Positions 31,985-41,773 are shown, numbered from the stretch's first letter. The stretch is 64,000 nt of DNA from Imperialibacter sp040222815 (GCF_040222815.1 NZ_JAVKCH010000048.1:186001-250000); one strand, 5' to 3'. Program-made: numbers and translations. Notes: a model not told the origin generated them from the sequence alone.

Positions 31985-34625
31985 GCGCCGTCACATATCA
32001 CCCCGCACCGGCGGCGCTCCAAAATGGGCCAGCCGCTTGCTCGAATGGTACTGCCGACCGTCGCTGTACGAAGACCTGCAGGGTGACCTGCTGGAGTACT
32101 TCGAACGAAACAGGGAAGCCAAAGGGGTGGGGTATGCGAGGCTCATTTACATCATTGACGTACTCAAGTTTTTTAGACTATACACAGTTCAAAAACCTCA
32201 AATATTTAAAGGAATGAATCAGTTTATCTTACTATCCAACTACTTCAAGACCTCGGTCCGTAGCATGGCCCGAAACAAACTTTTCAGCACCATCAATGTG
32301 GTGGGACTTGCCATCAGTATGTCAGTCGGGCTGCTCATGATTGCCTTCCTCACGGACATTTATTCATTCGATACTTTCCATGAAAAGTATGACCGGATTT
32401 ATCGGGTTGGGAATACTTATCAACGGCTGCAGGAGGACCAAAGCAAATTCGCTTCTACCTCTATTCAGGCAGCCAGCCGGATCAAAAGTGATATTCCCGG
32501 CATTGAAGAAATGGTGCTGATAACCAGAAACTTTCGTGGAGATGCAGCCTACAATAACAAAATAATTGCCATTGAGGGGCTTTATGCGGAGCCATCCTTC
32601 TTTTCAGTGTTTTCATTTAAGCTAAAACAAGGTGATGGAGCCACCGTGCTTAAAGAACCCTATTCCGTTGTGCTGGATGAAACAACGGCCAAAAAGCTTT
32701 TCGATGACAAAGACCCGGTCGGAGAGCTGATCAAGCTCAACGACAAGGATAGCTACACTGTTACCGGAGTGATGGAGGACATGCCTGGAAATTCTCATTT
32801 GCGGGCACCAGTGGTGGCCTCTTACTCCACATACGAAATTAAAGAAAAGGAAAATGAAGAGTCGACCAGGCTGACCCGCTGGAACAACATGTGGTCCAAC
32901 TACATCTACCTGGTGGTGAGGCCTGATCAAGACATGGAAGCCCTTCAGGCAAGCCTTGACCAAATAAGTGCTGAGGAAAATGAGGTGGATGAGCACACCA
33001 CGATTAACCTATGGCTACAGCCCATGTCAGCAATCGTGCCTGGCGAGGATCTCAGCAATCAAATAGGGCCGTCTTTTGAACTGAAGATGGTTTGGATCAT
33101 CACTGTTTTAGCTTTTGTGGTACTCGTTTCGGCTTGCTTTAATTATACCAACTTGTCCATTGCCCGCTCTTTAAGGAGATCCAAAGAAGTGGGTATTCGC
33201 AAAGTGATAGGCGCTTCTGGGGGGAACGTCTTTGGGCAGTTCATTCTGGAGGCAGTCGTTATTTCCGGGCTGTCGCTGGTCTTTGCCTTTATTCTGTACT
33301 ACACAGCTATTCGGCCCCGCTTTTTAGGCCTTAGTGAAGAGATAAGTGAAATGATCACTCTTCTCCCTTCCCCACTGACATTCTTTTACTTCCTGCTGCT
33401 GGCCATTGTGACGGGAGTTTTGGCAGGGTTCTTTCCAGCTCTGTTTTTTTCCAGAATCAGCGTGCATAAGGTGCTGAAAAATGTTTCATCTCTGAAGCTG
33501 TTTGGCAACGTCACTTTCCGTAAGGTGCTTATCGTTTTTCAGTACACGCTGTCTCTTGCTTTTATTATCGGTGCTACCATGGCCTACAAGCAATACGATT
33601 TCGCTGTCAACTTTGACCTTGGGTATAAAACGGATAACATCCTCAATATAGATCTGTTGGGTAATGACGTCGAAAAAGTGAAAACCGCATTATCTGAAAT
33701 TCCAGAAATCACTGATATGTCGGCGTCAACACTTGTAACAAGCGTTGGTAGTTACTGGGGCACAAAAGCCAAATACAAGGACCCTCTGGATTCAGCCAGC
33801 ATACATTACAACGGTATTGACGAAAACTACATACCCATCCATGGGCTGGAGATCATTGCTGGCCGGAATTTCATCCAACAGTCCGATAGTTCGGCAGAGA
33901 GCCAGATTATTGTTAATGAAAAGCTTCTCCAGCGATTCAATATTGGAGAGCCATTGGATGCTATAGGGGAGACCCTGAAAGTGGATGATAAGGACGTGAA
34001 GATAGTAGGTGTGGTAAAGGACTTTCACTATGGCAAGATAGATTCGCCAATCAAAGAATTTGCCTACCGCTACAAAGCAGATCAATACTATGTGATCAAT
34101 GCGCTGATTTCATCGTCCGACATTCCTGGCACAATGGAGAAAATTGAAAGCAAATGGGATGAGATGGACGCCATCCATCCTTTTGAGGCGGAGTTTTACG
34201 ACGACAGAATTCAGAAATCGTATGAGGAGTACCTTGTAATGGTAAAGATCATTGGCTTTTTGGCTTTCCTTGCTATCTCCATCGCCTCGTTAGGTTTGCT
34301 GGGAATGGTGGTGTTCACAACGGAAACAAGGCTAAAAGAGATTAGCATAAGAAAAGTGCTTGGTGCATCTGAACAGGCCCTGGTGTTCCTGCTTGGCAGA
34401 GGATTTATCTTCCTTTTGCTTATTTCTGCCACTATTGCTGTGCCTGCTACCTGGTATTTCTTCAATCAGATAGTATTTAACGACCTTGCCTACAAAGCGA
34501 CCTTTGGCTTCCTGGAGTTGTTTGGAGGTGTTCTGGTTGTTTTTGGCATTGCTGCGCTGGCTGTGGGCTCTCAAACTGTGAGAGCTGCCCGGACTAACCC
34601 GGCGGAGACGTTGAGGAACGAGTAG
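31977..34625 (+). CDS. prefix-domain FtsX/MacB-type ABC permease (module 5, second)
   Basis: An 882-residue permease closely related to its upstream neighbour (shared WASRLLEWYC.PSLYEDLQGDL.EYFERN, LKFFR.YTVQKPQI, MNQF), evidently a tandem duplicate that has diverged mainly in the periplasmic domains. FtsX domain 1: SACFNYTNLSIARSLRRSKEVGIRKVIGAS; FtsX domain 2: GMVVFTTETRLKEISIRKVLGAS. The start ATGAGTAA overlaps the previous stop by eight bases, so translation is coupled and the two may form a heterodimer. A hairpin at 34652-34672 follows. Confidence 0.9.
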   Translation: MSKRRHISPRTGGAPKWASRLLEWYCRPSLYEDLQGDLLEYFERNREAKGVGYARLIYIIDVLKFFRLYTVQKPQIFKGMNQFILLSNYFKTSVRSMARNKLFSTINVVGLAISMSVGLLMIAFLTDIYSFDTFHEKYDRIYRVGNTYQRLQEDQSKFASTSIQAASRIKSDIPGIEEMVLITRNFRGDAAYNNKIIAIEGLYAEPSFFSVFSFKLKQGDGATVLKEPYSVVLDETTAKKLFDDKDPVGELIKLNDKDSYTVTGVMEDMPGNSHLRAPVVASYSTYEIKEKENEESTRLTRWNNMWSNYIYLVVRPDQDMEALQASLDQISAEENEVDEHTTINLWLQPMSAIVPGEDLSNQIGPSFELKMVWIITVLAFVVLVSACFNYTNLSIARSLRRSKEVGIRKVIGASGGNVFGQFILEAVVISGLSLVFAFILYYTAIRPRFLGLSEEISEMITLLPSPLTFFYFLLLAIVTGVLAGFFPALFFSRISVHKVLKNVSSLKLFGNVTFRKVLIVFQYTLSLAFIIGATMAYKQYDFAVNFDLGYKTDNILNIDLLGNDVEKVKTALSEIPEITDMSASTLVTSVGSYWGTKAKYKDPLDSASIHYNGIDENYIPIHGLEIIAGRNFIQQSDSSAESQIIVNEKLLQRFNIGEPLDAIGETLKVDDKDVKIVGVVKDFHYGKIDSPIKEFAYRYKADQYYVINALISSSDIPGTMEKIESKWDEMDAIHPFEAEFYDDRIQKSYEEYLVMVKIIGFLAFLAISIASLGLLGMVVFTTETRLKEISIRKVLGASEQALVFLLGRGFIFLLLISATIAVPATWYFFNQIVFNDLAYKATFGFLELFGGVLVVFGIAALAVGSQTVRAARTNPAETLRNE

Positions 34626-34651
34626 AACCTATTTGATTAAAACTTTATACA

Positions 34652-34672
34652 AGGGGGAGCAAAAATCCCCCT
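34652..34672 (+). terminator. hairpin after the module 5 permeases
   Basis: AGGGGGA (34652-34658) pairs perfectly with TCCCCCT (34666-34672) around GCAAAAA. Only GTTTA follows, so the T-tract is poor, but the position 27 bases after the stop fits a terminator. Confidence 0.6.
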
Positions 34673-34817
34673 GTTTACGGTAGAGGGTTAGGCAACTCTA
34701 AGCTGTTACCAAGCGTAAGTAAGGTCATATTCCAACCGTATTTTATGGCCGTGATCGATTTGCTTGATATAGCTGCTTTCCAGTTAGCCTAATTTTTATT
34801 GTATGTGGTCAAACACT

Positions 34818-35447
34818 ATGACAACCATTCCTACCAAGATTTGCATTGTTGAAGATAACTTTGTTATCAAAGAAGGCTACAAGATACTGATCGATAGTAT
34901 TTCTAAATACCACGTCGTGAACACCTATACTTCTTGCGAAGAGGCCCTGGATAATATCGAAAGCGACGCACCAGATGTAGTATTGATGGACTTGGAGCTG
35001 CCGGGTATGAGTGGCATTGAGGGCATTGGGCGAATCAAAAAAAAGCTTCCCAAGGCCAATATCATAGTGGTGTCGCTGCATACCGACAAAGAATCAGTTT
35101 TTCAATCGTTCAACGCAGGTGCAGCAGGCTTCATGGCCAAGGCTGTTAGCTACAGCGATCTCCTTGACGGTATTGATGAAGTGCTACAGGGAGGCGCCCC
35201 TCTTTCCAAAGAAATATCACGCATGGTTATCGAATCTTTCCAACGAAACACAGACTCACCGCTTTCTCGAAGGGAAACTGAAGTGCTGGAAAAACTGGCC
35301 GAGGGCAAGAGCTATTCCCAAATTGCCGATGAATTATTCGTTCACAGGGAAACCATCAAGACCCATATCAAGAACATTTACATCAAGCTGGGAGTAAAAT
35401 CGAAGGCCAACGCCATTGAGATAGGCCGACACAACAAGTACATCTAA
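34818..35447 (+). CDS. LuxR/NarL-type response regulator
   Basis: A 209-residue two-domain regulator. The receiver domain has the acidic pocket CIVEDN, phospho-acceptor Asp in VVLMDLELPG (about residue 58), VSLHT and the conserved Lys in GFMAKAVSYSDLL. The C-terminal HTH reads LSRRETEVLEKLAEGKSYSQIADELFVHRETIKTHIKNIYIKLGVKSKANAI. No sensor kinase is adjacent; the nearest is the TPR kinase at 3897. An in-frame ATG at 34803 would add five residues. It lies about 370 bases before the susC operon and may control it, but a terminator lies between. Confidence 0.92.
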   Translation: MTTIPTKICIVEDNFVIKEGYKILIDSISKYHVVNTYTSCEEALDNIESDAPDVVLMDLELPGMSGIEGIGRIKKKLPKANIIVVSLHTDKESVFQSFNAGAAGFMAKAVSYSDLLDGIDEVLQGGAPLSKEISRMVIESFQRNTDSPLSRRETEVLEKLAEGKSYSQIADELFVHRETIKTHIKNIYIKLGVKSKANAIEIGRHNKYI

Positions 35448-35471
35448 GTTTCAACCTGAATATACAATTAG

Positions 35472-35497
35472 AAAAAAGCCTCTATAGAGGCTTTTTT
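35472..35497 (+). terminator. rho-independent terminator after the response regulator
   Basis: AAAAAAGCCTCTA (35472-35484) is followed directly by its reverse complement TAGAGGCTTTTTT (35485-35497). The stem closes around a short central CTATAG loop and both sides give T-tracts. Confidence 0.88.
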
Positions 35498-35817
35498 CTT
35501 TTCCAGCTTGCTCTATTCCCCCTGCAAAGGAATTTTCCTTTGTACACATGCTTTCTCAAGCGGACTTTCATTATAGTATTTTCAATGAAACATGCTTTCT
35601 GTTGGAATTATTGAACGCTCCATATTTTAAAATCCCACAAATAGGGGGAATTAATCCCGCAACACTTCGCTGACATTTGAGCTTGGATACTTCCGCTAAG
35701 GTAGCGGACTCTTTCCGGCAGCGAAAACCAAGGACAGCGAGGCGACATGCATAACCTGTATGTATCGAATGGCTTAATAGCCACAATCATTTTTAACTAC
35801 AATCCAATTATTTTCTT
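35498..35817 (+). other. leader region of the susC operon with several hairpins
   Basis: This 320-base gene-free stretch holds CAAAGGAA-TT-TTCCTTTG (35525-35542), the direct repeat ACATGCTTTCT at 35546-35556 and 35590-35600 (44 bp apart), TTTCATT/AATGAAA (35566-35572 / 35584-35590) between them, and TCCGCTA-AGG-TAGCGGA (35692-35708). No clean TAnnTTTG promoter was found. A long structured leader or an operator region for the susC gene is likely; the plus-strand small frames here are not convincing genes. Confidence 0.45.
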
Positions 35818-38800
35818 ATGAGAAAAATTCTACTGATTACATTTTTGTTTACTGCGACAGCATTAACCCATGTTTGGGCGCAGGACCGAACCGTATCCGG
35901 TAAGGTAGTCTCAGCCGAAGACGGCACAGAGCTACCCGGTGTGAACGTGGTGCTGAAAGGCACGGCAACTGGTACCGTCACTGATATTGACGGTAATTAC
36001 AAAATCACCGTTCCTTCATCGGGAGGGACATTGGTTTTTTCATTTATTGGTCTTTTGTCCCAGGAAACTGAAATCGGCTCCCGTTCCGTCATCGACGCAA
36101 CCATGGAGTCCGACGTGAAACAACTCTCTGAAGTTGTTGTGACAGCAGTTGGCATTGAGCGGGAGAAGAAAGCACTTGGTTATGCTGTAACAGAGCTCAA
36201 GAGCGACCAGATTGCTCAAAAATCTGAGCCCGATGCTTTGAGGGCCTTGCAGGGTAAAATACCCGGCGTCAACATCATTGGCGCAGGTGGTGCGGCAGGC
36301 CAGGGTTCAAACATCACCATCAGAGGAGCTTCTTCTCTGTTGGGAAACAACCAACCACTATGGGTAGTGGATGGTGTGCCTTTTGACAATACCACCTATG
36401 CCACTGGCTCATTTACCAGCCAAACCACTACGTCCAACCGTTCTTTTGATCTTGACCCCAACACCATCGAGTCGATGACAGTGTTGAAGGGTGCTGCAGC
36501 TGCGGCCCTCTACGGCTCAAGGGCTGCGAATGGTGTGATTGTGGTGACAACTAAAGCTGGTAAAAAAGGAACCCGTAAGGGGATGGAAATCAGTGTAAAC
36601 ACTTCTTACTCTACTGAGAAAGTATCCAATTTGCCTGATTATCAAACCCAGTATACGCAGGGAAACAACTTCCTTTACGTTGATGGTAACTTCGGCACAT
36701 GGGGTGCTCCTTTCGATTTGAATTCCCCTGCATGGCAGGTAAAGGAGAATGCCGACCTGATCAAAAGTATAGATCCAGCCACGGGGCGTCCCTGGGTAGC
36801 TCACCCATATGACCGCTACAGCAATCCGAATAATACACCTTACTTTCCGCAGTTTGCGAATGATTCCGTGCTACTAGGTAGTTACAATACCCCAAAGGAT
36901 TTTTTCCAAACCGGCGGGGTGCTTGAAACAGCCGTGAATATCTCAGGAGGCAATGACAAGGCCAATTTCGTAGCGGGTCTTTCCAGAATGAACAACCAGG
37001 GAATTGTCATCAACAACGAAGTGACCAGAACCAGCATGAACTTTGGTGGCAACACCACACTGGACAATGGCATTTTCATTGGCGGCAGCATGACGTACGT
37101 AAATACTGATCTTACCTCGCCTCCGTCAACAGGTTTGTTCTCGGGCGGGCCATCTGTAACACAGCGTCTGCTTTTCACGCCACCAAACGTAAATGTAAAA
37201 GGGCTACCTTATCAGGATGCCAATGGCAATCAGGCTTTCTATCGCCCTGACAACGACAATCCTTATTTCTTGGCCCATCACGCTCCGCATACCAGCGATG
37301 TTGACAGGTACTTCGGAAATTTTAATATTGGATACGACGTTTTCGAATGGTTGAACGTGACTTACAAAGTTGGATTCAACGGCTTTACCGACCGCAAACT
37401 CGAGGTGCTTCCAAGAACCAATACAGCGTTCCCTACAGGTAGAATCATTAAAGACGACCTGAGAAGGATGGAGCTGGATGGTAACTTACTTATCACCGTT
37501 TCAAGAGACTTGTCTGAGAATATTGGGTTGAAGGCCATCGTTGGTCACAACGCTAACCTTAGAACGGTGGATCGTCAGGCATTTCAGGGAGTCGGCATCA
37601 TCGTTGATGGTATCAACGATCTTGACAACACCCAAAGTGTGACGCCTTTTGGAGGAAATAAATCTGAAAGAGCCTACCAGGCTTTCCTTGCTGACCTTTC
37701 GTTCTCATACAAGGACTACCTTTTCCTTAACCTAACAGGTCGGAATGATTTAACGTCGGCACTGCCTAAAGACAAGAGAAGCTATTTCTACGGAGGTGCA
37801 AGCTCATCCTTCATTTTCACTGATGCCTTGAATATTTCTAACGACATCCTGAATAGCGGAAAAATAAGGGTAGGCGTTGCCAAAGTGGGTAGTGACCCAT
37901 CGCCATACCTCACACAGTCAGTGTTGTTCAATACCAACCCATCCGGGCCAGGTTTTGGTAACAATATTGCCTTCGTTGATTTTCCTTTTATTGGAACCAA
38001 CGGACAAACTGTTTCCGGTGGTTTGGGCAATGGACTGTTAACACCTGAGTTTACTACTGAATATGAAATCGGTACCGATCTAAGGTTGTTCAAGAATAAG
38101 GTAGGAATAGACTTTACTTATTATAACCGAAACACTACTGACCAGATTGTGGCTATTACTGTGCCGTCGACTTCTGGCTTTAACAGTGCCGTGTCCAATA
38201 TCGGTAAAGTGAGCAACAAGGGAATCGAAGTTGGCCTGGATCTCACGCCAGTATCGCTGGCCAACGGCTTCAACTGGAATATTTTTGCTTCGTTTACCCG
38301 CAACCGTAACGTGGTTGAAGAGCTGACAGAAGGCCTGGATGAAGTGTTTATCAATGGCTTCGGTAATAGCGTAAGGGTTGTTCATGCTGTAGGTTTGCCA
38401 TATGGTCAGATCAAAGGCTCTGTAGCTGCCAGATCCGAAGACGGTCAATTGTTAGTTGACCCTGCCACAGGAAAGCTCATTCAATCATCTGAGGAGCAAA
38501 TCATCGGAGACCCTAACCCTAATTATATTTTGGGGGTTACTAACAGCTTCAGTTTTAAAGGAGTAACACTGAACGTACTCTTCGATTATCGTGATGGTGG
38601 CGACATGTGGTCGGGAACCTACAATCAGGTATACGGCCGAGGCCTAACAACTGGTACGGTGCCAGAAGGCCCAAGAGGCCGTGAGGTAACGGTTATAATT
38701 CCCGGTGTTGTAGGCGATCCAAGTACGCAAAGTGCGAAGCTCGATGACAACGGAAATACTATTCCTAATACAACGTCACTTACTGTCAACGACTGGTACT

Positions 38801-39138
38801 TTATCAACACATTCGGGAGCTCAGGGCCAGAAGAGTTCTCTGTGTTTGACGCAAGCACTATACGCTTAAGGGAAATTTCTCTTGGCTATTCTTTGCCAAA
38901 GACTCTCCTGAACAAGACACCTTTTGGTTCTGCTAACATCTCGTTGTCAGGTAGAAATCTATGGTTCAAAGCCCTCAATTTCCCAGATGACCTCAATTTT
39001 GATCCAGAAACAAACTCCCTGGGAACGGGTAATGTGGAGGGATTGAGTGCATTTCAGAGCGGTAACGCCCAGGGCATCGACCTGGGAATTATCCCAACGA
39101 CAAGGAGATATGGTGTTAACCTAAGATTCACTTTTTAA
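35818..39138 (+). CDS. SusC/RagA family TonB-linked outer membrane protein
   Basis: A 1106-residue TonB-dependent transporter. Order: signal peptide (1-21, ending VWAQ), a CarboxypepD_reg-like beta-sandwich (about 24-105, VSGKVVSAEDGTELPGVNVVLKGTATGTVTDIDGNYKI), TonB box region QLSEVVVTA, plug domain (about 115-235, with ALRALQGKIPGVNI and ALYGSRAANGVIVVTTK) and a 22-strand barrel ending GVNLRFTF with the terminal Phe. With its SusD partner it forms a lidded outer-membrane importer for a glycan, peptide or other large nutrient. No glycoside hydrolase or peptidase lies alongside, so the substrate is unknown. First gene of a three-gene operon. Confidence 0.95.
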   Translation: MRKILLITFLFTATALTHVWAQDRTVSGKVVSAEDGTELPGVNVVLKGTATGTVTDIDGNYKITVPSSGGTLVFSFIGLLSQETEIGSRSVIDATMESDVKQLSEVVVTAVGIEREKKALGYAVTELKSDQIAQKSEPDALRALQGKIPGVNIIGAGGAAGQGSNITIRGASSLLGNNQPLWVVDGVPFDNTTYATGSFTSQTTTSNRSFDLDPNTIESMTVLKGAAAAALYGSRAANGVIVVTTKAGKKGTRKGMEISVNTSYSTEKVSNLPDYQTQYTQGNNFLYVDGNFGTWGAPFDLNSPAWQVKENADLIKSIDPATGRPWVAHPYDRYSNPNNTPYFPQFANDSVLLGSYNTPKDFFQTGGVLETAVNISGGNDKANFVAGLSRMNNQGIVINNEVTRTSMNFGGNTTLDNGIFIGGSMTYVNTDLTSPPSTGLFSGGPSVTQRLLFTPPNVNVKGLPYQDANGNQAFYRPDNDNPYFLAHHAPHTSDVDRYFGNFNIGYDVFEWLNVTYKVGFNGFTDRKLEVLPRTNTAFPTGRIIKDDLRRMELDGNLLITVSRDLSENIGLKAIVGHNANLRTVDRQAFQGVGIIVDGINDLDNTQSVTPFGGNKSERAYQAFLADLSFSYKDYLFLNLTGRNDLTSALPKDKRSYFYGGASSSFIFTDALNISNDILNSGKIRVGVAKVGSDPSPYLTQSVLFNTNPSGPGFGNNIAFVDFPFIGTNGQTVSGGLGNGLLTPEFTTEYEIGTDLRLFKNKVGIDFTYYNRNTTDQIVAITVPSTSGFNSAVSNIGKVSNKGIEVGLDLTPVSLANGFNWNIFASFTRNRNVVEELTEGLDEVFINGFGNSVRVVHAVGLPYGQIKGSVAARSEDGQLLVDPATGKLIQSSEEQIIGDPNPNYILGVTNSFSFKGVTLNVLFDYRDGGDMWSGTYNQVYGRGLTTGTVPEGPRGREVTVIIPGVVGDPSTQSAKLDDNGNTIPNTTSLTVNDWYFINTFGSSGPEEFSVFDASTIRLREISLGYSLPKTLLNKTPFGSANISLSGRNLWFKALNFPDDLNFDPETNSLGTGNVEGLSAFQSGNAQGIDLGIIPTTRRYGVNLRFTF

Positions 39139-39149
39139 TTGAAGAGAAT

Positions 39150-40793
39150 ATGAAGATTTTAAGAAATAGACTTTCAAAGGCAGGGATAGTGATGCTGACG
39201 ATATTTAGTATGTCGTGTGGATCAGATTTCCTGGATATAAACACTGACCCGAACAACCCGTCAGAAGCGTCATTGAACCTGCTATTGCCAGCAGCACAGC
39301 TGTCGGCTGGTTTTTGGACAACCAGGAACGTGCAGGAAAATGCATCTGCATTTATTCAGCACTACACAAGGTTGAACCAGAGCACCTACAATATCACCGG
39401 TGCTAACTTCTCCAACGATTTTAATTCGATGTTTGATCAGGCGCTTAAAGACTTGCAAACAATTGTCAAGCAGGGAGAAGAAGCAGGATTCAAAGGTTAC
39501 TCTGGTATTGCCAAAGTAATGAAGGCCTATCTGTATATGGTGCTGGTGGACACCTGGGGCGACGTGCCTTATACAGAAGCACTGCAGGGTGAGGAGGTAT
39601 TGTTTCCGCATTACGAAGACGACGCTGCTGTTTACGACCACATCATTGATTTGGTAGATGTTGCAAAGGCTGACCTGAAGGAAGCCATTGAGAACAGCGA
39701 GTCACCAGTTTCAAGCGATTTGATTTACGGTGGAAATTACAGCAAGTGGGTGAAGGCAGCGAATACGCTTAAACTCCGTTTACTGCTCAACATCCGTCTA
39801 GTCGATGCCGCCAGATCGAAGGCAGGCATTGAAACGCTGATAACGGAGAACAATTTTATATCGAGCAATGCTGACGATTTTCAGTTTACGTTTGGGTCTT
39901 CCGTGTCTCCAATGAACCAGCACCCCATTTATCAGCAGGAGTACATCCCAGGCAGCAAAACGCAATACATGAACAACTACTTCATGTACAATTTGATTGC
40001 CAAGAATGATCCCCGTTTGCCATTCTACATTTTCAGACAGGGAGAAGATGATGACCTGGACTTCCAAACGCAGCCTTGTTCTCAAAGGAGCGATTGTGTG
40101 TATGGATGGCTTGGGGGGCAAGAGCCTTCAAATGGCCTGCCTGCATTGGGTGCTGCGGCCGACGGTTATATTGGCAGAGATCATGGCGATCCGTCAGGCA
40201 TCCCTGGTGATAATACTATCAGGGCAACTTTTGGTGTGTATCCGATAGGCGGCTCCTATGATGTAGGCCCGGGTGGCGGAGAGCGTAGGTTTGACAGAGG
40301 TCACGGCACAGGTGCTGGTATTATGCCCTGGCTGACCAATTTCCATGTGTCATTTATGCTGGCAGAAGCAGCCATCACGCTTGGGACACCTGGCGATCCT
40401 TTGGCACTTACGCTAAAGGGCATCGAGGACTCTTTCAGCAAAGTGGAGGCTTTTGGCCTGGCGATTGATCCTAACAATGCGATAGCAATGGATCAGGCGG
40501 ATGTTGATGACTATCTTAATGATATTTCGGACCGCTACACAGCGGCCGGTAACAACAGCCAAAGACTGAACATTGTAATGACTGAAAAATTCTATGCCAG
40601 CTATGGCAATGGATTTGAATCTTACACCGACTACCGTCGCACAGGAATGCCAAACGATCAGCCGTCGGCGCTTGCTCCAAGCGGCCCATTCCCTTTGAGG
40701 CTTCCCTATCCTCCGGGAGAGCTTTCTTCTAATCCAAATGCCCCCAATCCGGTGCCTTTGGTGAGTGAGCCAATTTTCTGGGATGCTAACTAA
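39150..40793 (+). CDS. SusD/RagB family nutrient-binding lipoprotein
   Basis: A 547-residue surface lipoprotein: lipobox at MLTIFSMSCGSDFLDINTDPNNP (Cys23), followed by the helical TPR-like SusD core (LLLPAAQLSAGFW, GYSGIAKVMKAYLYMVLVDTWGDVPYTEAL, WVKAANTLKLRLLLNIR, MLAEAAITLG). It is of the SusD-like subtype whose mature N-terminus reads FLDIN.DPN.P. It caps the SusC barrel and binds substrate at the cell surface. It starts 11 bases after susC and is followed 18 bases later by a third lipoprotein. Confidence 0.93.
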   Translation: MKILRNRLSKAGIVMLTIFSMSCGSDFLDINTDPNNPSEASLNLLLPAAQLSAGFWTTRNVQENASAFIQHYTRLNQSTYNITGANFSNDFNSMFDQALKDLQTIVKQGEEAGFKGYSGIAKVMKAYLYMVLVDTWGDVPYTEALQGEEVLFPHYEDDAAVYDHIIDLVDVAKADLKEAIENSESPVSSDLIYGGNYSKWVKAANTLKLRLLLNIRLVDAARSKAGIETLITENNFISSNADDFQFTFGSSVSPMNQHPIYQQEYIPGSKTQYMNNYFMYNLIAKNDPRLPFYIFRQGEDDDLDFQTQPCSQRSDCVYGWLGGQEPSNGLPALGAAADGYIGRDHGDPSGIPGDNTIRATFGVYPIGGSYDVGPGGGERRFDRGHGTGAGIMPWLTNFHVSFMLAEAAITLGTPGDPLALTLKGIEDSFSKVEAFGLAIDPNNAIAMDQADVDDYLNDISDRYTAAGNNSQRLNIVMTEKFYASYGNGFESYTDYRRTGMPNDQPSALAPSGPFPLRLPYPPGELSSNPNAPNPVPLVSEPIFWDAN

Positions 40794-40811
40794 CTTTAAA
40801 AGCAAACGAAC

Positions 40812-41753
40812 ATGAAGAAAATAAGCATATTAACTGTAGTATTTGCCTGGCTCATTCTACTGAACGGTTGTCAGGACGAGGACTGGAATCCGGCGCCGGA
40901 TATCAATGATAATATTGGGGCGGTGACGAAAATTTCGGTAAACCCCAATAAAAACTTCTTCAATGCCCTGAACCCTTTGGCTTCTGAAGAAGTGGAGTTT
41001 ACCATTGATGTGGATGGGTTTGACGTGACAGAGGTGTCGAGTGTTGATATCATGCTAACATTTACTGAGAAAGATGGTACCTACAATGAGCTGGAGGATG
41101 TGTACGTTGATAAAGTGTACGATGCAGTGAAGGTTGGCGAGGTTACTACCTTTCCATCTACCTTTGCCCTTACAGCAGCCTCAGCGGCGGAGTCGCTTGG
41201 TGTGGATTTGAGCTTCTTTAAAGTTGGCGATGGCTTCAATCTAACTTTCCCAATACACTCTGCTGATGGAAGAACTTTCACAGTGGCGTTGAATAGCGAT
41301 TTGTGTCAGCAGCCTGCTCAGCCATCCTTCGGGGGTTGTAACGTGCGCTGGTCGATTGCCTGCGCTTCCGATCTTGGCGGAACGTTTGACTTTTCTACAA
41401 CTGTGATCGCAGCTGGTCCTGGTGGGGCGGCTGGCAACTGTAGCAATCCCGTTACAGGCACTGGCACACTCACGGCCCTTGGTGGCGGCAGGTACGCCGT
41501 ATCTGATGCTACGTTTGGTCAGTATGACTGCGCCTGGGCCGATACGCCTGCAGTAGGAGTGAGGTTGGTGGATGTGTGTAACAAGATTAGCCTTACTGGC
41601 TCCGATCAGTACGGTCTTATTTACACTTTCGTTATTAAAAACAACGATGGCACAAGCCTGACGATTGACTGGTCTAACGATTATGGAGACGCCGGTACCA
41701 CTGTCCTGACACGAACAGACAGCAAAACCTGGCCATCGGAACTTTCCAATTGA
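40812..41753 (+). CDS. surface lipoprotein of the SusCD operon (SusE/F position)
   Basis: A 313-residue lipoprotein: lipobox LILLNGCQDEDW (Cys20), then a beta-rich N-terminal domain (EVEFTIDVDGFDVTEVSSVDIMLTF) and a cysteine-containing C-terminal region (SDLCQQPAQPSFGGCNVRWSIACASDLGGTFDFSTTVI...GNCSNPVTGTGTLTALGGGRYAVSDATFGQYDCAW). Its place and lipobox suggest the SusE/F-like auxiliary binding protein of the transporter; there is no sequence-level link to a specific substrate. Last gene of the operon; a terminator follows. Confidence 0.8.
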   Translation: MKKISILTVVFAWLILLNGCQDEDWNPAPDINDNIGAVTKISVNPNKNFFNALNPLASEEVEFTIDVDGFDVTEVSSVDIMLTFTEKDGTYNELEDVYVDKVYDAVKVGEVTTFPSTFALTAASAAESLGVDLSFFKVGDGFNLTFPIHSADGRTFTVALNSDLCQQPAQPSFGGCNVRWSIACASDLGGTFDFSTTVIAAGPGGAAGNCSNPVTGTGTLTALGGGRYAVSDATFGQYDCAWADTPAVGVRLVDVCNKISLTGSDQYGLIYTFVIKNNDGTSLTIDWSNDYGDAGTTVLTRTDSKTWPSELSN

Positions 41754-41773
41754 TGGTGTTATTGATGGAGAAT

